Assembly: GCA_017962825.1 (NCBI GenBank)
Contig: JAGCUO010000197.1
Location: 32,043 to 96,042 of the forward strand
Length of the DNA: 64,000 nt
Reading direction: 5' to 3'
Source: Lachnospiraceae bacterium
GTDB lineage: Bacteria; Bacillota; Clostridia; Lachnospirales; Lachnospiraceae
In this document: positions 27,574 to 35,942 of the stretch, piece by piece
Numbering within the stretch: the first letter of the stretch is position 1
How the letters are laid out: each line of letters starts with the position of its first letter
Notes under the pieces: generated by a model
Database searches by the model: none
What the model was told of the DNA's origin: nothing
What the model saw: only the letters and a program-made list of their open reading frames with translations
Program-made: the position numbers and the translations under genes

Positions 27574-28755
27574 TTATGCTAACCGTCTTATGATCTCTAT
27601 GCACATTCTTCCATTGTGATATGGACATTTCCAGGGTTCAACTATCGGCAAGTCATTTATCGGAGTACCATTCTTGTCAACAGCCCAATACCACTCCGAA
27701 CCCTCTCTTTTATCAACAAGATTTCCGAATATAAAATCAAGACAGTTCCTTGCAGCATTCAAATACTTCACATCCGATCTTCCCGATCCTAAGTATGCAT
27801 TCAAAAAACCGACTACAGTTTCCGCCTGCACCCACCAGATTCTTTTTTCATCTACTTTTCCGTTCTCACATTCATTCGGAAGCGAATGCCCGTCGAAAGC
27901 AGTATTCAGAATATTTTGTGACAAGTCCCCTGTAATCCCGTGGATTTTATCGCGCCACTCGATGTCAGGATCATCCACCGTTTCAACTGCTCTGTCCACC
28001 AGCCACGAAGTTTCAATATCATGTCCGTAACTGTGAAGATCTATAAGGGACTTATAATCATCGTCAAAAAACACTTCCTGTCTGTGAAGGGATCTGTTAT
28101 ATACCTTATCCGTAAATATATTCAAAATCTCCTTCAGTGCATTTTTGACTTTATCATCCTTCCAGACCCTGTAAAGACCTGTGTATGCCTCGAGCACATG
28201 AAGCAATGTATTCATGGTTCTGTCAGCCATTACTCCATTCTCGGACAGTTTATCATTACCGATCTTGTGAAAGTAACGATCCGATGCTTCGAGATAACCC
28301 TTTTCATCTTTACATTTACTTTCTATCAGATAAAATAGCTCCTTCGCCTTCTCCAAAGCATCCGGATCTCCGCTTGCCTCATAGTAAGAGGACAATGCAT
28401 AGATTGCAAAAGCCTGATTGTATGTATGCTTCGTGGAATCTTTTACCTTACCGTCATAAGTCGTAGACCAGAATATTCCGCCGTTTTCCTTATCAAGACA
28501 TTTTTCTGTCATATAGGTATAGGCATGGTCTGCTTCATGGAGCAGAGATTCATCTTTAAACAACAGATAAACATTTGAAAAGAACCATAAGATCCTGCTG
28601 TTTAATATACAGCCCTTCTCGGCGCTTTTATCCAGCTTAAGGTTGTAATCCAGATATCCGTAATATCCGCCATATTCATCATCTCTGAGTCCCTTCCAAA
28701 AAGGGATTATACAATTTTGAAGATGATCTTTTACTTTGTTCACCATAGTCTGCAT
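27574..28755 (-). CDS. cellobiose 2-epimerase (AGE family)
   Basis: 393 residues from the ATG at 28755 with AAGGGA eight bases before it. The (alpha/alpha)6 AGE-family motifs specific to cellobiose epimerases are present: CILNSRILWFFS, KHTYNQAFAIYALSSYYEA, DLHSYGHDIETSWLVDRA and WWVQAETVVGFLNAY. These carry the catalytic histidines. The enzyme epimerises the reducing-end sugar, here turning mannobiose into mannosyl-glucose, the substrate of the GH130 phosphorylase coded at 43919-45097. It is the last gene of the transporter operon. Confidence 0.88.
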   Translation of the reverse strand: MQTMVNKVKDHLQNCIIPFWKGLRDDEYGGYYGYLDYNLKLDKSAEKGCILNSRILWFFSNVYLLFKDESLLHEADHAYTYMTEKCLDKENGGIFWSTTYDGKVKDSTKHTYNQAFAIYALSSYYEASGDPDALEKAKELFYLIESKCKDEKGYLEASDRYFHKIGNDKLSENGVMADRTMNTLLHVLEAYTGLYRVWKDDKVKNALKEILNIFTDKVYNRSLHRQEVFFDDDYKSLIDLHSYGHDIETSWLVDRAVETVDDPDIEWRDKIHGITGDLSQNILNTAFDGHSLPNECENGKVDEKRIWWVQAETVVGFLNAYLGSGRSDVKYLNAARNCLDFIFGNLVDKREGSEWYWAVDKNGTPINDLPIVEPWKCPYHNGRMCIEIIRRLA

Positions 28756-28760
28756 TTGTT

Positions 28761-29609
28761 TTATCCCTTGACAGCCCCCACAGTCAGTCCTGAATATATC
28801 TGTTTCTGACACAGTACAAATACGAGAAATGCCGGCAGAAGAGATATAATGACTCCGGCGCAGATAAGGTTATACTCACTGCCCAAAGGACCTACGAATG
28901 TATACAGAGACGTAGCCACCGTGGCGTACTTGGTTTTATCCTGAAGATAAAGGCTGGCGCAGTAATACTCGTTGTAGGTTCCCACGCCTTTCAAAATACA
29001 GCTTGTTACGATCGCCGGTTTTAACAGAGGGAAAAGAATCTTATAAAATATGGTGAAATAGCTTGCTCCGTCAATAATGGCAGACTCATCCAGTGAATAA
29101 CTGATATTTTCAAAGAACTGTATATATATGTAAATCGATATGATATCAGTCCCGCACATCATGATGATGTAACCCATAAGAGAGTTTATGAAGCCAAGCT
29201 TGTACATGATCTCATATACCGCGATCTGCATTGCAACTCCCGGAAGCTGGGTCGCAAAAAGAAACAACGCTCTGATAATGGTATTTCCAAAAAACTTGAA
29301 TCTGTTAAGGACATATGCAAGCTGCGTTCCGATCATTACCGAGAAAAACAAAACGCATACAAGAATTATCAATGAGTTTGCAAAAGCCCTGGCCATGCCG
29401 GCTTGTTTAAAGGCTCTTATAAAATTATCGAAATAGAGCCAGCTTTTCGGCATGGTCATTACATTGGTTGTATGATATTCTTCGTCTGTTTTAAAAGCAG
29501 TAATAACGCATGAAACAACCGGGAGTACCGCACAGAAAGAAAAAAACACCAATGACAGATATTTTACAAACGTAAATACTACTTTTCCGATTTTATCCAG
29601 CACATCCAT
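28761..29609 (-). CDS. carbohydrate ABC transporter permease (MalG type)
   Basis: 282 residues with six membrane segments. The EAA loop reads SYSLDESAIIDGASYFTIFY followed by KILFPLLKPA, the site that docks the ATPase MsmX/MsmK type, which is not coded here. It lies between the MalF-type permease (one base away) and the epimerase (five bases away). Together with the binding protein it would import beta-mannooligosaccharides. Confidence 0.92.
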   Translation of the reverse strand: MDVLDKIGKVVFTFVKYLSLVFFSFCAVLPVVSCVITAFKTDEEYHTTNVMTMPKSWLYFDNFIRAFKQAGMARAFANSLIILVCVLFFSVMIGTQLAYVLNRFKFFGNTIIRALFLFATQLPGVAMQIAVYEIMYKLGFINSLMGYIIMMCGTDIISIYIYIQFFENISYSLDESAIIDGASYFTIFYKILFPLLKPAIVTSCILKGVGTYNEYYCASLYLQDKTKYATVATSLYTFVGPLGSEYNLICAGVIISLLPAFLVFVLCQKQIYSGLTVGAVKG

Positions 29610-29610
29610 A

Positions 29611-30609
29611 CTACTTTCCTCCCGCTGCGGACAATCTCTGCTGTCTTTTAATGCTTCTCTTTATTGCTCTTTGTCTTCTGACTTCTGCTCTCGGATCTTC
29701 ATCTTCGGAATTTTTAAATACATATTTAAAGAACAGTTTTTGGAAAATAGTCACTATGAAAATAATAAGCAACAGAACTATGGCCATGGCGGAAGCAAGT
29801 CCGACCTTCTGCTGTGTGTGTGCGATCTCATGCATTACAACAAAGTACGTTCCCGTTCCGTTGGCGCCGCTCGTAATAACATAAGGCGGTTCAAATGCAC
29901 TCAGGGATCCGGTGATAGACAGAATAACGTTAAGTGTAATAATTGTTTTTATACTGGGTACGATGATGTATTTAAACTGTTGGAACTTATTTGCTCCATC
30001 AAGCATCGCAGCCTCATATAATTCGGAATCAACCGACATGATCGCTCCGATAAATAAAACCATATTCTGACCAAAATACCTCCAGACCGAAGTTCCGACC
30101 AGCGAAAAATTATTGATACTCTGATCCCTTAACCAATAAGGAAGATTATCAAGCTTAAATCCGCACCACTGAAGAACCGTGTCAAAAACAAATCCCCTTG
30201 TATAGAAGAATTTAAAAATAAAACCTATGGCAATTCCGTTGATAAGGAACGGAAAAAACATAAATCCCTTGAAGATATTCCCGCCCTTTACCTTAAAGCT
30301 CAGAATTGTTGCGAGATACAGAGCAAGCGATAACTGCACCACGGAACCCAGCATATAGTAAAGGCTTAGTTTTAATGCATCAAAACAATCGTCTCTCTGA
30401 AATACTTTTATATAGTTCTTGAGTCCGACAAACTTTCGGTCTCCGATATATTTCATGTTTTAAAAACTGAAACTGAACATTTTGCCAAAGGGCAAATATG
30501 TAAACACAAACAAAAGAAGAAGAGGAATGAACATAAAGGCAACCATAACAAGCACCTGTTGCCCATCCCTGCTTTTTATCCACTCTTTAAATGTTCTCTT
30601 TTTTTTCAT
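29611..30609 (-). pseudogene. carbohydrate ABC transporter permease (MalF type) with an in-frame stop at codon 50
   Basis: A proper start exists at 30609 (GGAGAACAGGT before ATG), opening with MKKKRTFKEWIKSRDGQQVL, a first membrane helix and then GKMFSFSF-TAA-NMKYIGDRKFVGLKNY. The stop (30460-30462) sits where relatives have an aromatic residue (SFYNMKYIG), so TAT or TAC has become TAA by one base. The remaining 281 residues after the internal ATG at 30456 keep five membrane segments and the EAA loop SELYEAAMLDGANKFQQFKY. Without the first helix the permease is unlikely to assemble. Either the transporter is broken or the base is an error. Confidence 0.8.
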
Positions 30610-30650
30610 ACCTGTTCTCCATCCAGGTCGCAAAACCGGTCCGCTCGTTT

Positions 30651-30690
30651 AAAAAATATAGCCGGAGAGGTTTTCGGACTCTCCGGCTAT
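30651..30690 (-). terminator. hairpin with T run between the binding protein and permease genes
   Basis: A 12-bp stem ATAGCCGGAGAG/CTCTCCGGCTAT (30658-30669 with 30679-30690) followed on the minus strand by TATTTTTT. Placed inside the ABC operon, it would let the binding protein be made in excess over the permeases, as in many sugar ABC operons. Confidence 0.85.
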
Positions 30691-30703
30691 GAAGGAAGCA
30701 AAA

Positions 30704-32104
30704 TTAATATTTAACTTCTATTCCCAGTTCTTCCTGAGCTTCCTGCCACTTCTCGGTCCAGTCAGCCATGATCTCATCGAAGGTCTCGGATCCGGTAGCA
30801 CCGGCTTCAACAATTCTCTGAACCTTGTCATTGCCGCCGGCGTTGAATGAAAGCTCGGATTCCGAATTCATATCATTGAGGAGAGTTTCCTCACCTGCGA
30901 TCGAAGGCTGATCTGCAAGAACTTCGCATCCGTCAAACGCTGCATACATATCGGGATTCTGGCCACCCTTTACTACGGTGTAACCGCCTTCGTTGTAGCA
31001 CCAGTTTGATCTTTCAACCATCCACTTTACGAATATAAGAGCCGCGGTCTTATTTTCATCGGAAGAATTGGTATTGATACCGTAGTTATAGTCACCGCCT
31101 GCATTTACATACTGCTTACCGTTAACAGTCATAGGGAAAGGCATATATCCTACGTTCTCAGGGCTATCTCCGGCCTCCTGCATCTGAGCATAAGCCCAGG
31201 ATCCGAGAACCATTGTTCCGATCTCACCTCTGTTAAGCATGCCCTTGCAGCTTTCCCAGTCTGTTGTTGTATAGTCATCTTCGATAAGTCCCTGAGCACA
31301 TGCATCATACAGGATCTTGTAAAGATTGTAAGCACCGGTTCCGTCTCCGGGATCTGCAAAAGGTTCTGCAGTGTGAACAAAGATCTGATTGAGGTATGCA
31401 TTATCACCGTTGGTTACGGTTCCGATGTATGCATCCCATGCGCCCATCGTCCATCCTGCCGCATAGTTTGTATAAAGAGGAATCGCATCAGTCTTTTCTT
31501 TTACAAGTTCAAGATCTGCAATAAACTCTTCAGGAGTAGTGGGAAGCTGGGTAATGCCTGCATCCGCAAATACTTTCTTGTTATAAAGAACACCCTGAGC
31601 GTTAGCCATGTAGGGAATGCCATAGCAGACATTGTTAAACTGCCAGTTATCTACAAAGTTCAGTTTTGCAGACAGGTTATCGAGCGTATCGAGCGGCATG
31701 AAATATGTGGGAAGATCCGATTTATCAACTGCGGGAATGAACATGATATCTCCCCAATCGCCCGTGGAAAGACGAAGAAGTGAATCTTCCGCATAATCGG
31801 TTACTGCCTCGGTAGTTACGGTGATGTTAGGGAATTCCTTATTAAATTCCGCTATCATCGCAGCCATTGTTCCATCAGCCTCACGGTCTGTTTTGTGATG
31901 GACGAATTTAATCGAAGCAGTAAAATCCTTGTAATCATCAAGGTTAAGTGTTGTATAGGACGGCACTTCCCCTCTTGCCGCATCCGCTTCAACCGTTGTC
32001 TGAGTATCCGGGGTACTTGCAGTTTCGGAAGTTGCCCCGCAACCCATGGTTGTAACTGCCATGGCTACTGCAGTTAACAGTGACAATACCTTTTTCTTAG
32101 TCAT
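30704..32104 (-). CDS. extracellular sugar-binding lipoprotein of an ABC transporter
   Basis: 466 residues. A signal peptide ends in the lipobox TTMGCG, so Cys22 is the lipidated residue, followed by a Thr/Ser-rich linker. The rest is a family 1 solute-binding fold with LRLSTGDWGDIMFIPAVDKS, GVLYNKKVFADAGI and GEIGTMVLGSWAYAQMQ. It is anchored on the outer face of the membrane and probably binds mannooligosaccharides, judged from its neighbours. It heads the transporter operon behind a LacI-controlled promoter. Confidence 0.92.
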   Translation of the reverse strand: MTKKKVLSLLTAVAMAVTTMGCGATSETASTPDTQTTVEADAARGEVPSYTTLNLDDYKDFTASIKFVHHKTDREADGTMAAMIAEFNKEFPNITVTTEAVTDYAEDSLLRLSTGDWGDIMFIPAVDKSDLPTYFMPLDTLDNLSAKLNFVDNWQFNNVCYGIPYMANAQGVLYNKKVFADAGITQLPTTPEEFIADLELVKEKTDAIPLYTNYAAGWTMGAWDAYIGTVTNGDNAYLNQIFVHTAEPFADPGDGTGAYNLYKILYDACAQGLIEDDYTTTDWESCKGMLNRGEIGTMVLGSWAYAQMQEAGDSPENVGYMPFPMTVNGKQYVNAGGDYNYGINTNSSDENKTAALIFVKWMVERSNWCYNEGGYTVVKGGQNPDMYAAFDGCEVLADQPSIAGEETLLNDMNSESELSFNAGGNDKVQRIVEAGATGSETFDEIMADWTEKWQEAQEELGIEVKY

Positions 32105-32134
32105 AATGTCCTCCTTGGAAATACGCCATTTTTT

Positions 32135-32194
32135 TTAGCTAACAAATTAGTTTTTAGCTAATAATAATTATATTTTATTATTCTTATTAGTCAA
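32135..32194 (-). promoter_or_regulatory. promoter and TTAGCTAA operators of the mannan transporter operon
   Basis: TTGACT (-35, 32189-32194), 16 bases, TATAAT (-10, 32167-32172). Two copies of the palindrome TTAGCTAA follow at 32154-32161 and 32135-32142, downstream of the -10. The same 8-mer lies before the LacI gene at 33375-33382, so it is the likely operator of that regulator. Confidence 0.75.
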
Positions 32195-32233
32195 GCATTA
32201 GCTTAGTTTTTACCTAAATTCTACCTAACAAAC

Positions 32234-32280
32234 AAAAAGAGCATCTTGCATTTGGTTATTATTTCCATCGCAAGATGCTC
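32234..32280 (-). terminator. terminator of the first LacI gene
   Basis: An 11-bp stem GAGCATCTTGC/GCAAGATGCTC (32239-32249 with 32270-32280), 20-base loop, then TTTTTG on the minus strand. Confidence 0.85.
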
Positions 32281-32305
32281 AAGGTCTATAAATTTTATAT
32301 TACTT

Positions 32306-33322
32306 TCAGAGTATTTTTTTAACGCTGTCTCTTTCTATGAGTTCGCCTTCTACTATACTCAGGCCTCCTCTGTACTCTTCCCCCCTCAAAGTGTGGAGTA
32401 TTCTTTTCATGGTCCTGCGGACCATCTCATCCATATCAACTTTGTAAGTTGTAATTCCCAGATCATCACTGCCGCCGGAGTATACGAAATCATCATATCC
32501 GACCACCGATATGTCCTGAGGAACTTTATATCCTTTTTCCTTCAGGAAATTTATAAAGCGGATCGCAGAAATATCGCAGTTGCAAACAAAAGCGGTAGGC
32601 ATCTTTTTGGGAAGTTTAACGTATTTTTCCACATCTATGCTTCCTCTGCCAAGGCCTCTGTCATCCAGAACCCATTCCGGCTTGACCTGAATCCCATGTT
32701 CCATAAGTGCTCTGGTATATCCCAGATATCTGTCGGTGATGGACGGTGTGGCAAGCACGGTTCCGACATATCCTATATCTTTGTGACCATTATCAAAAAG
32801 ATAGTTTGTCAGGATGTATGCGCCGTAATAACTTCCGGATATAACAGAGTCCTTTTTATACTTCTTATCCGAAAAATCCATGTAGAACGTCGGGGTTTGA
32901 AGCTGCTCATCCAGCATCAACAGATAATTCTCATTGAGCGCTCCCATTATCACCACCGCATCCACATTTCCGTCACCGATAAGTTTGGGATAAGCAAGAT
33001 CATTCTCATCGTCATCGCTTAACACTTCAAGCATGGTAAAGCAGCCCATTCGTGCCGCCTTGGCCGAAAAGATCTGGTACATGTGTCCATAAAAAGAATC
33101 CACATTTCCAAGATATCTTCCGGCTATTAATACTCCGATCTTAAAACTCTCATTTTCCTTGGATTGAAATGATTTTTGATAGCCTCTCTCTTCGGCAATA
33201 TCCATAATCCGGCGGCGCATTTCTTCGCTCACGCCTTTTTGTCCCGATAAAGCTTTGGAAACAGTTACCGTACTGATCCCCAACTCTGCGGCAATATCAG
33301 ACATTGTAACTTTTTTTGACAT
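32306..33322 (-). CDS. LacI family transcriptional regulator, transporter side
   Basis: 338 residues from ATG 33322 (GAGGTGGG before it). The helix-turn-helix reads VTMSDIAAELGISTVTVSKA with the hinge helix LSGQKGVS. The ligand domain follows with MPTAFVCNCDISAIRFINFL and DISVVGYDDFVYSGG. It is clearly a paralogue of the regulator at 46290-47306 (shared SITDRYLGY and ITTYKVDMDEM-type blocks). It probably represses the binding protein/permease/epimerase operon via TTAGCTAA sites and responds to a mannoside. Confidence 0.9.
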   Translation of the reverse strand: MSKKVTMSDIAAELGISTVTVSKALSGQKGVSEEMRRRIMDIAEERGYQKSFQSKENESFKIGVLIAGRYLGNVDSFYGHMYQIFSAKAARMGCFTMLEVLSDDDENDLAYPKLIGDGNVDAVVIMGALNENYLLMLDEQLQTPTFYMDFSDKKYKKDSVISGSYYGAYILTNYLFDNGHKDIGYVGTVLATPSITDRYLGYTRALMEHGIQVKPEWVLDDRGLGRGSIDVEKYVKLPKKMPTAFVCNCDISAIRFINFLKEKGYKVPQDISVVGYDDFVYSGGSDDLGITTYKVDMDEMVRRTMKRILHTLRGEEYRGGLSIVEGELIERDSVKKIL

Positions 33323-33374
33323 GCTACCCACCTCACACGTATTTTTAAATAATTAACTTGATTTTACCCGTTTT

Positions 33375-33382
33375 TTAGCTAA
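33375..33382 (-). promoter_or_regulatory. TTAGCTAA operator upstream of the first LacI gene
   Basis: An exact copy of the 8-bp palindrome found twice before the transporter operon, about 53 bases before the LacI start. It suggests autoregulation. Confidence 0.6.
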
Positions 33383-33420
33383 GTGGCAACCTGACACCGA
33401 TTATATTTTTCCGCAATAGA

Positions 33421-33449
33421 AAACCGGAAGCCACAGCTTCCGGTTTTTT
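33421..33449 (-). terminator. bidirectional-looking terminator after the 124-residue protein gene
   Basis: An 11-bp stem AAACCGGAAGC/GCTTCCGGTTT with loop CACA, and T runs on both strands. Confidence 0.85.
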
Positions 33450-33464
33450 CATATTACCAAATAC

Positions 33465-33839
33465 TTATTTTCTTCTTACGGGTCTTCCCTTTTCACCCAT
33501 TTCATACTTCCGGGCAAATTCCGGATTGATGGAAGCAATCCTGTCATATTCTTCGGGATTAGCCATTACATACTGAAAAGCAACTCCCGCTTTCGTCCTG
33601 ATGTTTTCCTCTGCCCACTTCTCATTTAGCTGATCGGTAAGCTTCCTGCCTACATAAATAAACAGAAATAAAGCAAGTGCTGCGAGTACAACGCAAAGTG
33701 CAACACCGAGTACTTTGTTCTCGATCATGGCAACCGCAACGACTGCGCCGATTCCGGCAAGATATCCACCAATATTGGCCAAAACAGAGATCATGGTCGC
33801 CTTAGTAGAATAAGGGTAGTTCCTGTAATAAAATACCAT
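33465..33839 (-). CDS. small two-helix membrane protein of unknown function
   Basis: 124 residues. Two hydrophobic segments (about 17-40 and 45-66) are followed by a cytoplasmic, charged tail ending in EKGRPVRRK with an IASINPEFARKYEMG segment. I do not recognise a family. It lies between the EAL gene (35 bases upstream) and a terminator, so it may be co-transcribed with the EAL protein. Confidence 0.7.
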   Translation of the reverse strand: MVFYYRNYPYSTKATMISVLANIGGYLAGIGAVVAVAMIENKVLGVALCVVLAALALFLFIYVGRKLTDQLNEKWAEENIRTKAGVAFQYVMANPEEYDRIASINPEFARKYEMGEKGRPVRRK

Positions 33840-33873
33840 AAAGCAAAATTCCTCCCGGTTAATTGTACCTATC

Positions 33874-35835
33874 TTAACCTACCGCAGAGCTTTTGCAGAA
33901 TGCCATAAATTCATGTTCCGGCATGGGCTTTGCATAGTAGAATCCCTGAATGTACTCGCATCCCATCTCAGAGAACCACGCCGCTTTCTCTTCATCTTCA
34001 ACGCCTTCGACAACTATCTCGGCTCCGAGACTCTTCAGCAGGCTGATAGTCTGTCTCATTATATCATAGCTTCTGGTATCTACAAGTCCGTCAACAAGTG
34101 ACTTATCAAGCTTTATGATCCTGTAGGGAAAACTCATGACACGGCTCAGATTCGAATATCCGGAACCGTAATCGTCAAGAGAAAAGCCGTTACCGTTTGT
34201 AGTGATATCCCTCATGGTTCTAAGGACCGCATCTCCCAGATAATCTGAAGCAGTCTCGGTTATCTCAAAGTTGATCCTGTCCGGATTGATCTTATACTCA
34301 TCAAGGATACCCTTGATCTTATCCGCCATATTGGACTGCATACACTGCACAACAGACAGATTAACCTCCACGAATTTGATACCCGTGTTAGCGATATCGC
34401 CCTCCGATATAAATCTGCATACATCCTTGATCACAAATTCGCCTATCTGCAGGATGCTTCCGCTCTTTTCGGCCGCAGGGATAAAGAGTGCGGGTGAGAT
34501 AAATCCGAGCTGCTCATCCTTAAGTCTGATAAGCGCTTCGGCAGATACAAACTTATCATCCTTAGTGGAGTAGATGGGCTGGTAATACATCTCGAACCTG
34601 TTGTTCTTGATGGCATCCGTTATGATCCTGTCCAGATTATTCTTGACTACGAAGTCTTTCTCGGGAGCCATCTCCGAATACCTGACGTATTTATTCAGAG
34701 GAACGGCACTGTCAAATGTTTCGGACAGCTTCACAAGCTGCTTGTCACTGCTGATCTCGTTGGGAATTACAACTCCGCATATGGCAAAATCCAGCTTCAG
34801 TCTGATACCGTCTACAACAAAGAGATCTCTTAATTTGGGGATCATCTCTTCTGCGGTTTTCTCTATCTCACCCAAATGATACCTTCCGCGGACCACATAT
34901 GCGAACAATCCGTTTTTAAGGTAATACAGATTGATATCATCGTTGCGATAGTCCTTTAACATATCGTAGAAATTATCGGATATTGCTTTCAGGAGATCTA
35001 TATACATCTCATATCCGAGAGTGGCTCTGATGGATGCAATATTTTGAAGCTTTCCAAACATGACATATGCGTCATCTTTAGCCTCATAAATATTTCTTGC
35101 CGCTCTTCTGAAGGCGGTATACGATCTGGCACCGGTCTCCATATCCACGTTTTCTTCGGGACTGATAACAAAGAAGCTGAGCACAAGTGAAGTGATCGCG
35201 AATCCGAACATTTGCGCCAGGATTGAAGGATTGATCATCTGTACATTAAAGGCAATGATGTTAATGGGAAAAACCACCATCATTGCTGCATACTTGACTT
35301 TATCAAGACTCTTATGCAGAAAACAATGAGTAATAAGAATAAAGGCAAAGATCACATAATAATATCCGATACCGATGACCATCCACAGATAAGGTCCCCT
35401 GTTGTACTGAACATCAATACCCGATCTTGTGTATTCGAATAATATATGAGTCGGGAAATTTATACCGATCAGAGCAAGCTCGGCAACAATGGGAAATCCA
35501 TAGCAGATCGCATAGAAAGGAGTTCGTACTATTCTTCGGAAAGTACCTGTCATCCTGCCGACCATATAAATATACATTGCGTAGCTGATAACGTTCAGGA
35601 AATTATAGATACTGCATACGATCTCTCTGAAAAGGATCGAATCCGAAAGAGGATACAGAAAATGCAAAGGAGCCGATCGTAAAACGTCGGTCACAGACAG
35701 AACCAGTAGAATAACGACGTACTTAACAAACGCCTGATTATCACGTCCCCTGTTCATCCTTCTGAAGATTAGCGACGTCAAGAGCGCTGACAGTACAAAA
35801 ATTGCTGCAACATCCAGGTAGTAAACTCGATACAT
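33874..35835 (-). CDS. membrane EAL-domain protein with degenerate GGDEF
   Basis: 653 residues. About eight N-terminal membrane segments (to ~235) form a sensory unit. A GGDEF-like domain (about 245-375) has lost its signature (NGLFAY in place of GGDEF). The EAL domain (about 405-650) keeps AEALIRL, NFEITETA, LDDYGSGYSNL, IIKLDKSL and IVVEGVEDEE, so the metal-binding and catalytic Glu, Asp and Lys are present and it is probably an active c-di-GMP phosphodiesterase. It is followed upstream by a hybrid histidine kinase with similar membrane architecture. Confidence 0.9.
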   Translation of the reverse strand: MYRVYYLDVAAIFVLSALLTSLIFRRMNRGRDNQAFVKYVVILLVLSVTDVLRSAPLHFLYPLSDSILFREIVCSIYNFLNVISYAMYIYMVGRMTGTFRRIVRTPFYAICYGFPIVAELALIGINFPTHILFEYTRSGIDVQYNRGPYLWMVIGIGYYYVIFAFILITHCFLHKSLDKVKYAAMMVVFPINIIAFNVQMINPSILAQMFGFAITSLVLSFFVISPEENVDMETGARSYTAFRRAARNIYEAKDDAYVMFGKLQNIASIRATLGYEMYIDLLKAISDNFYDMLKDYRNDDINLYYLKNGLFAYVVRGRYHLGEIEKTAEEMIPKLRDLFVVDGIRLKLDFAICGVVIPNEISSDKQLVKLSETFDSAVPLNKYVRYSEMAPEKDFVVKNNLDRIITDAIKNNRFEMYYQPIYSTKDDKFVSAEALIRLKDEQLGFISPALFIPAAEKSGSILQIGEFVIKDVCRFISEGDIANTGIKFVEVNLSVVQCMQSNMADKIKGILDEYKINPDRINFEITETASDYLGDAVLRTMRDITTNGNGFSLDDYGSGYSNLSRVMSFPYRIIKLDKSLVDGLVDTRSYDIMRQTISLLKSLGAEIVVEGVEDEEKAAWFSEMGCEYIQGFYYAKPMPEHEFMAFCKSSAVG

Positions 35836-35942
35836 TTTGTCCCCTAAAAATATAAAGAATTCCCCCCGATCATTATCACATAACCGGAGGGATTTTATCT
35901 ATTGTAAATAATACGATTTTTAGGGTCGTTTTTTCGGCAAAA

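Noticed and set aside
14505-30609. Stop-codon reassignment (TAA read as sense) to explain the interrupted ligase and permease genes.
   Set aside because: TAA ends several genes in this window with the next gene starting right after it (for example at 16057 and 43919), and a third interrupted gene has TGA, so recoding is not a consistent explanation.
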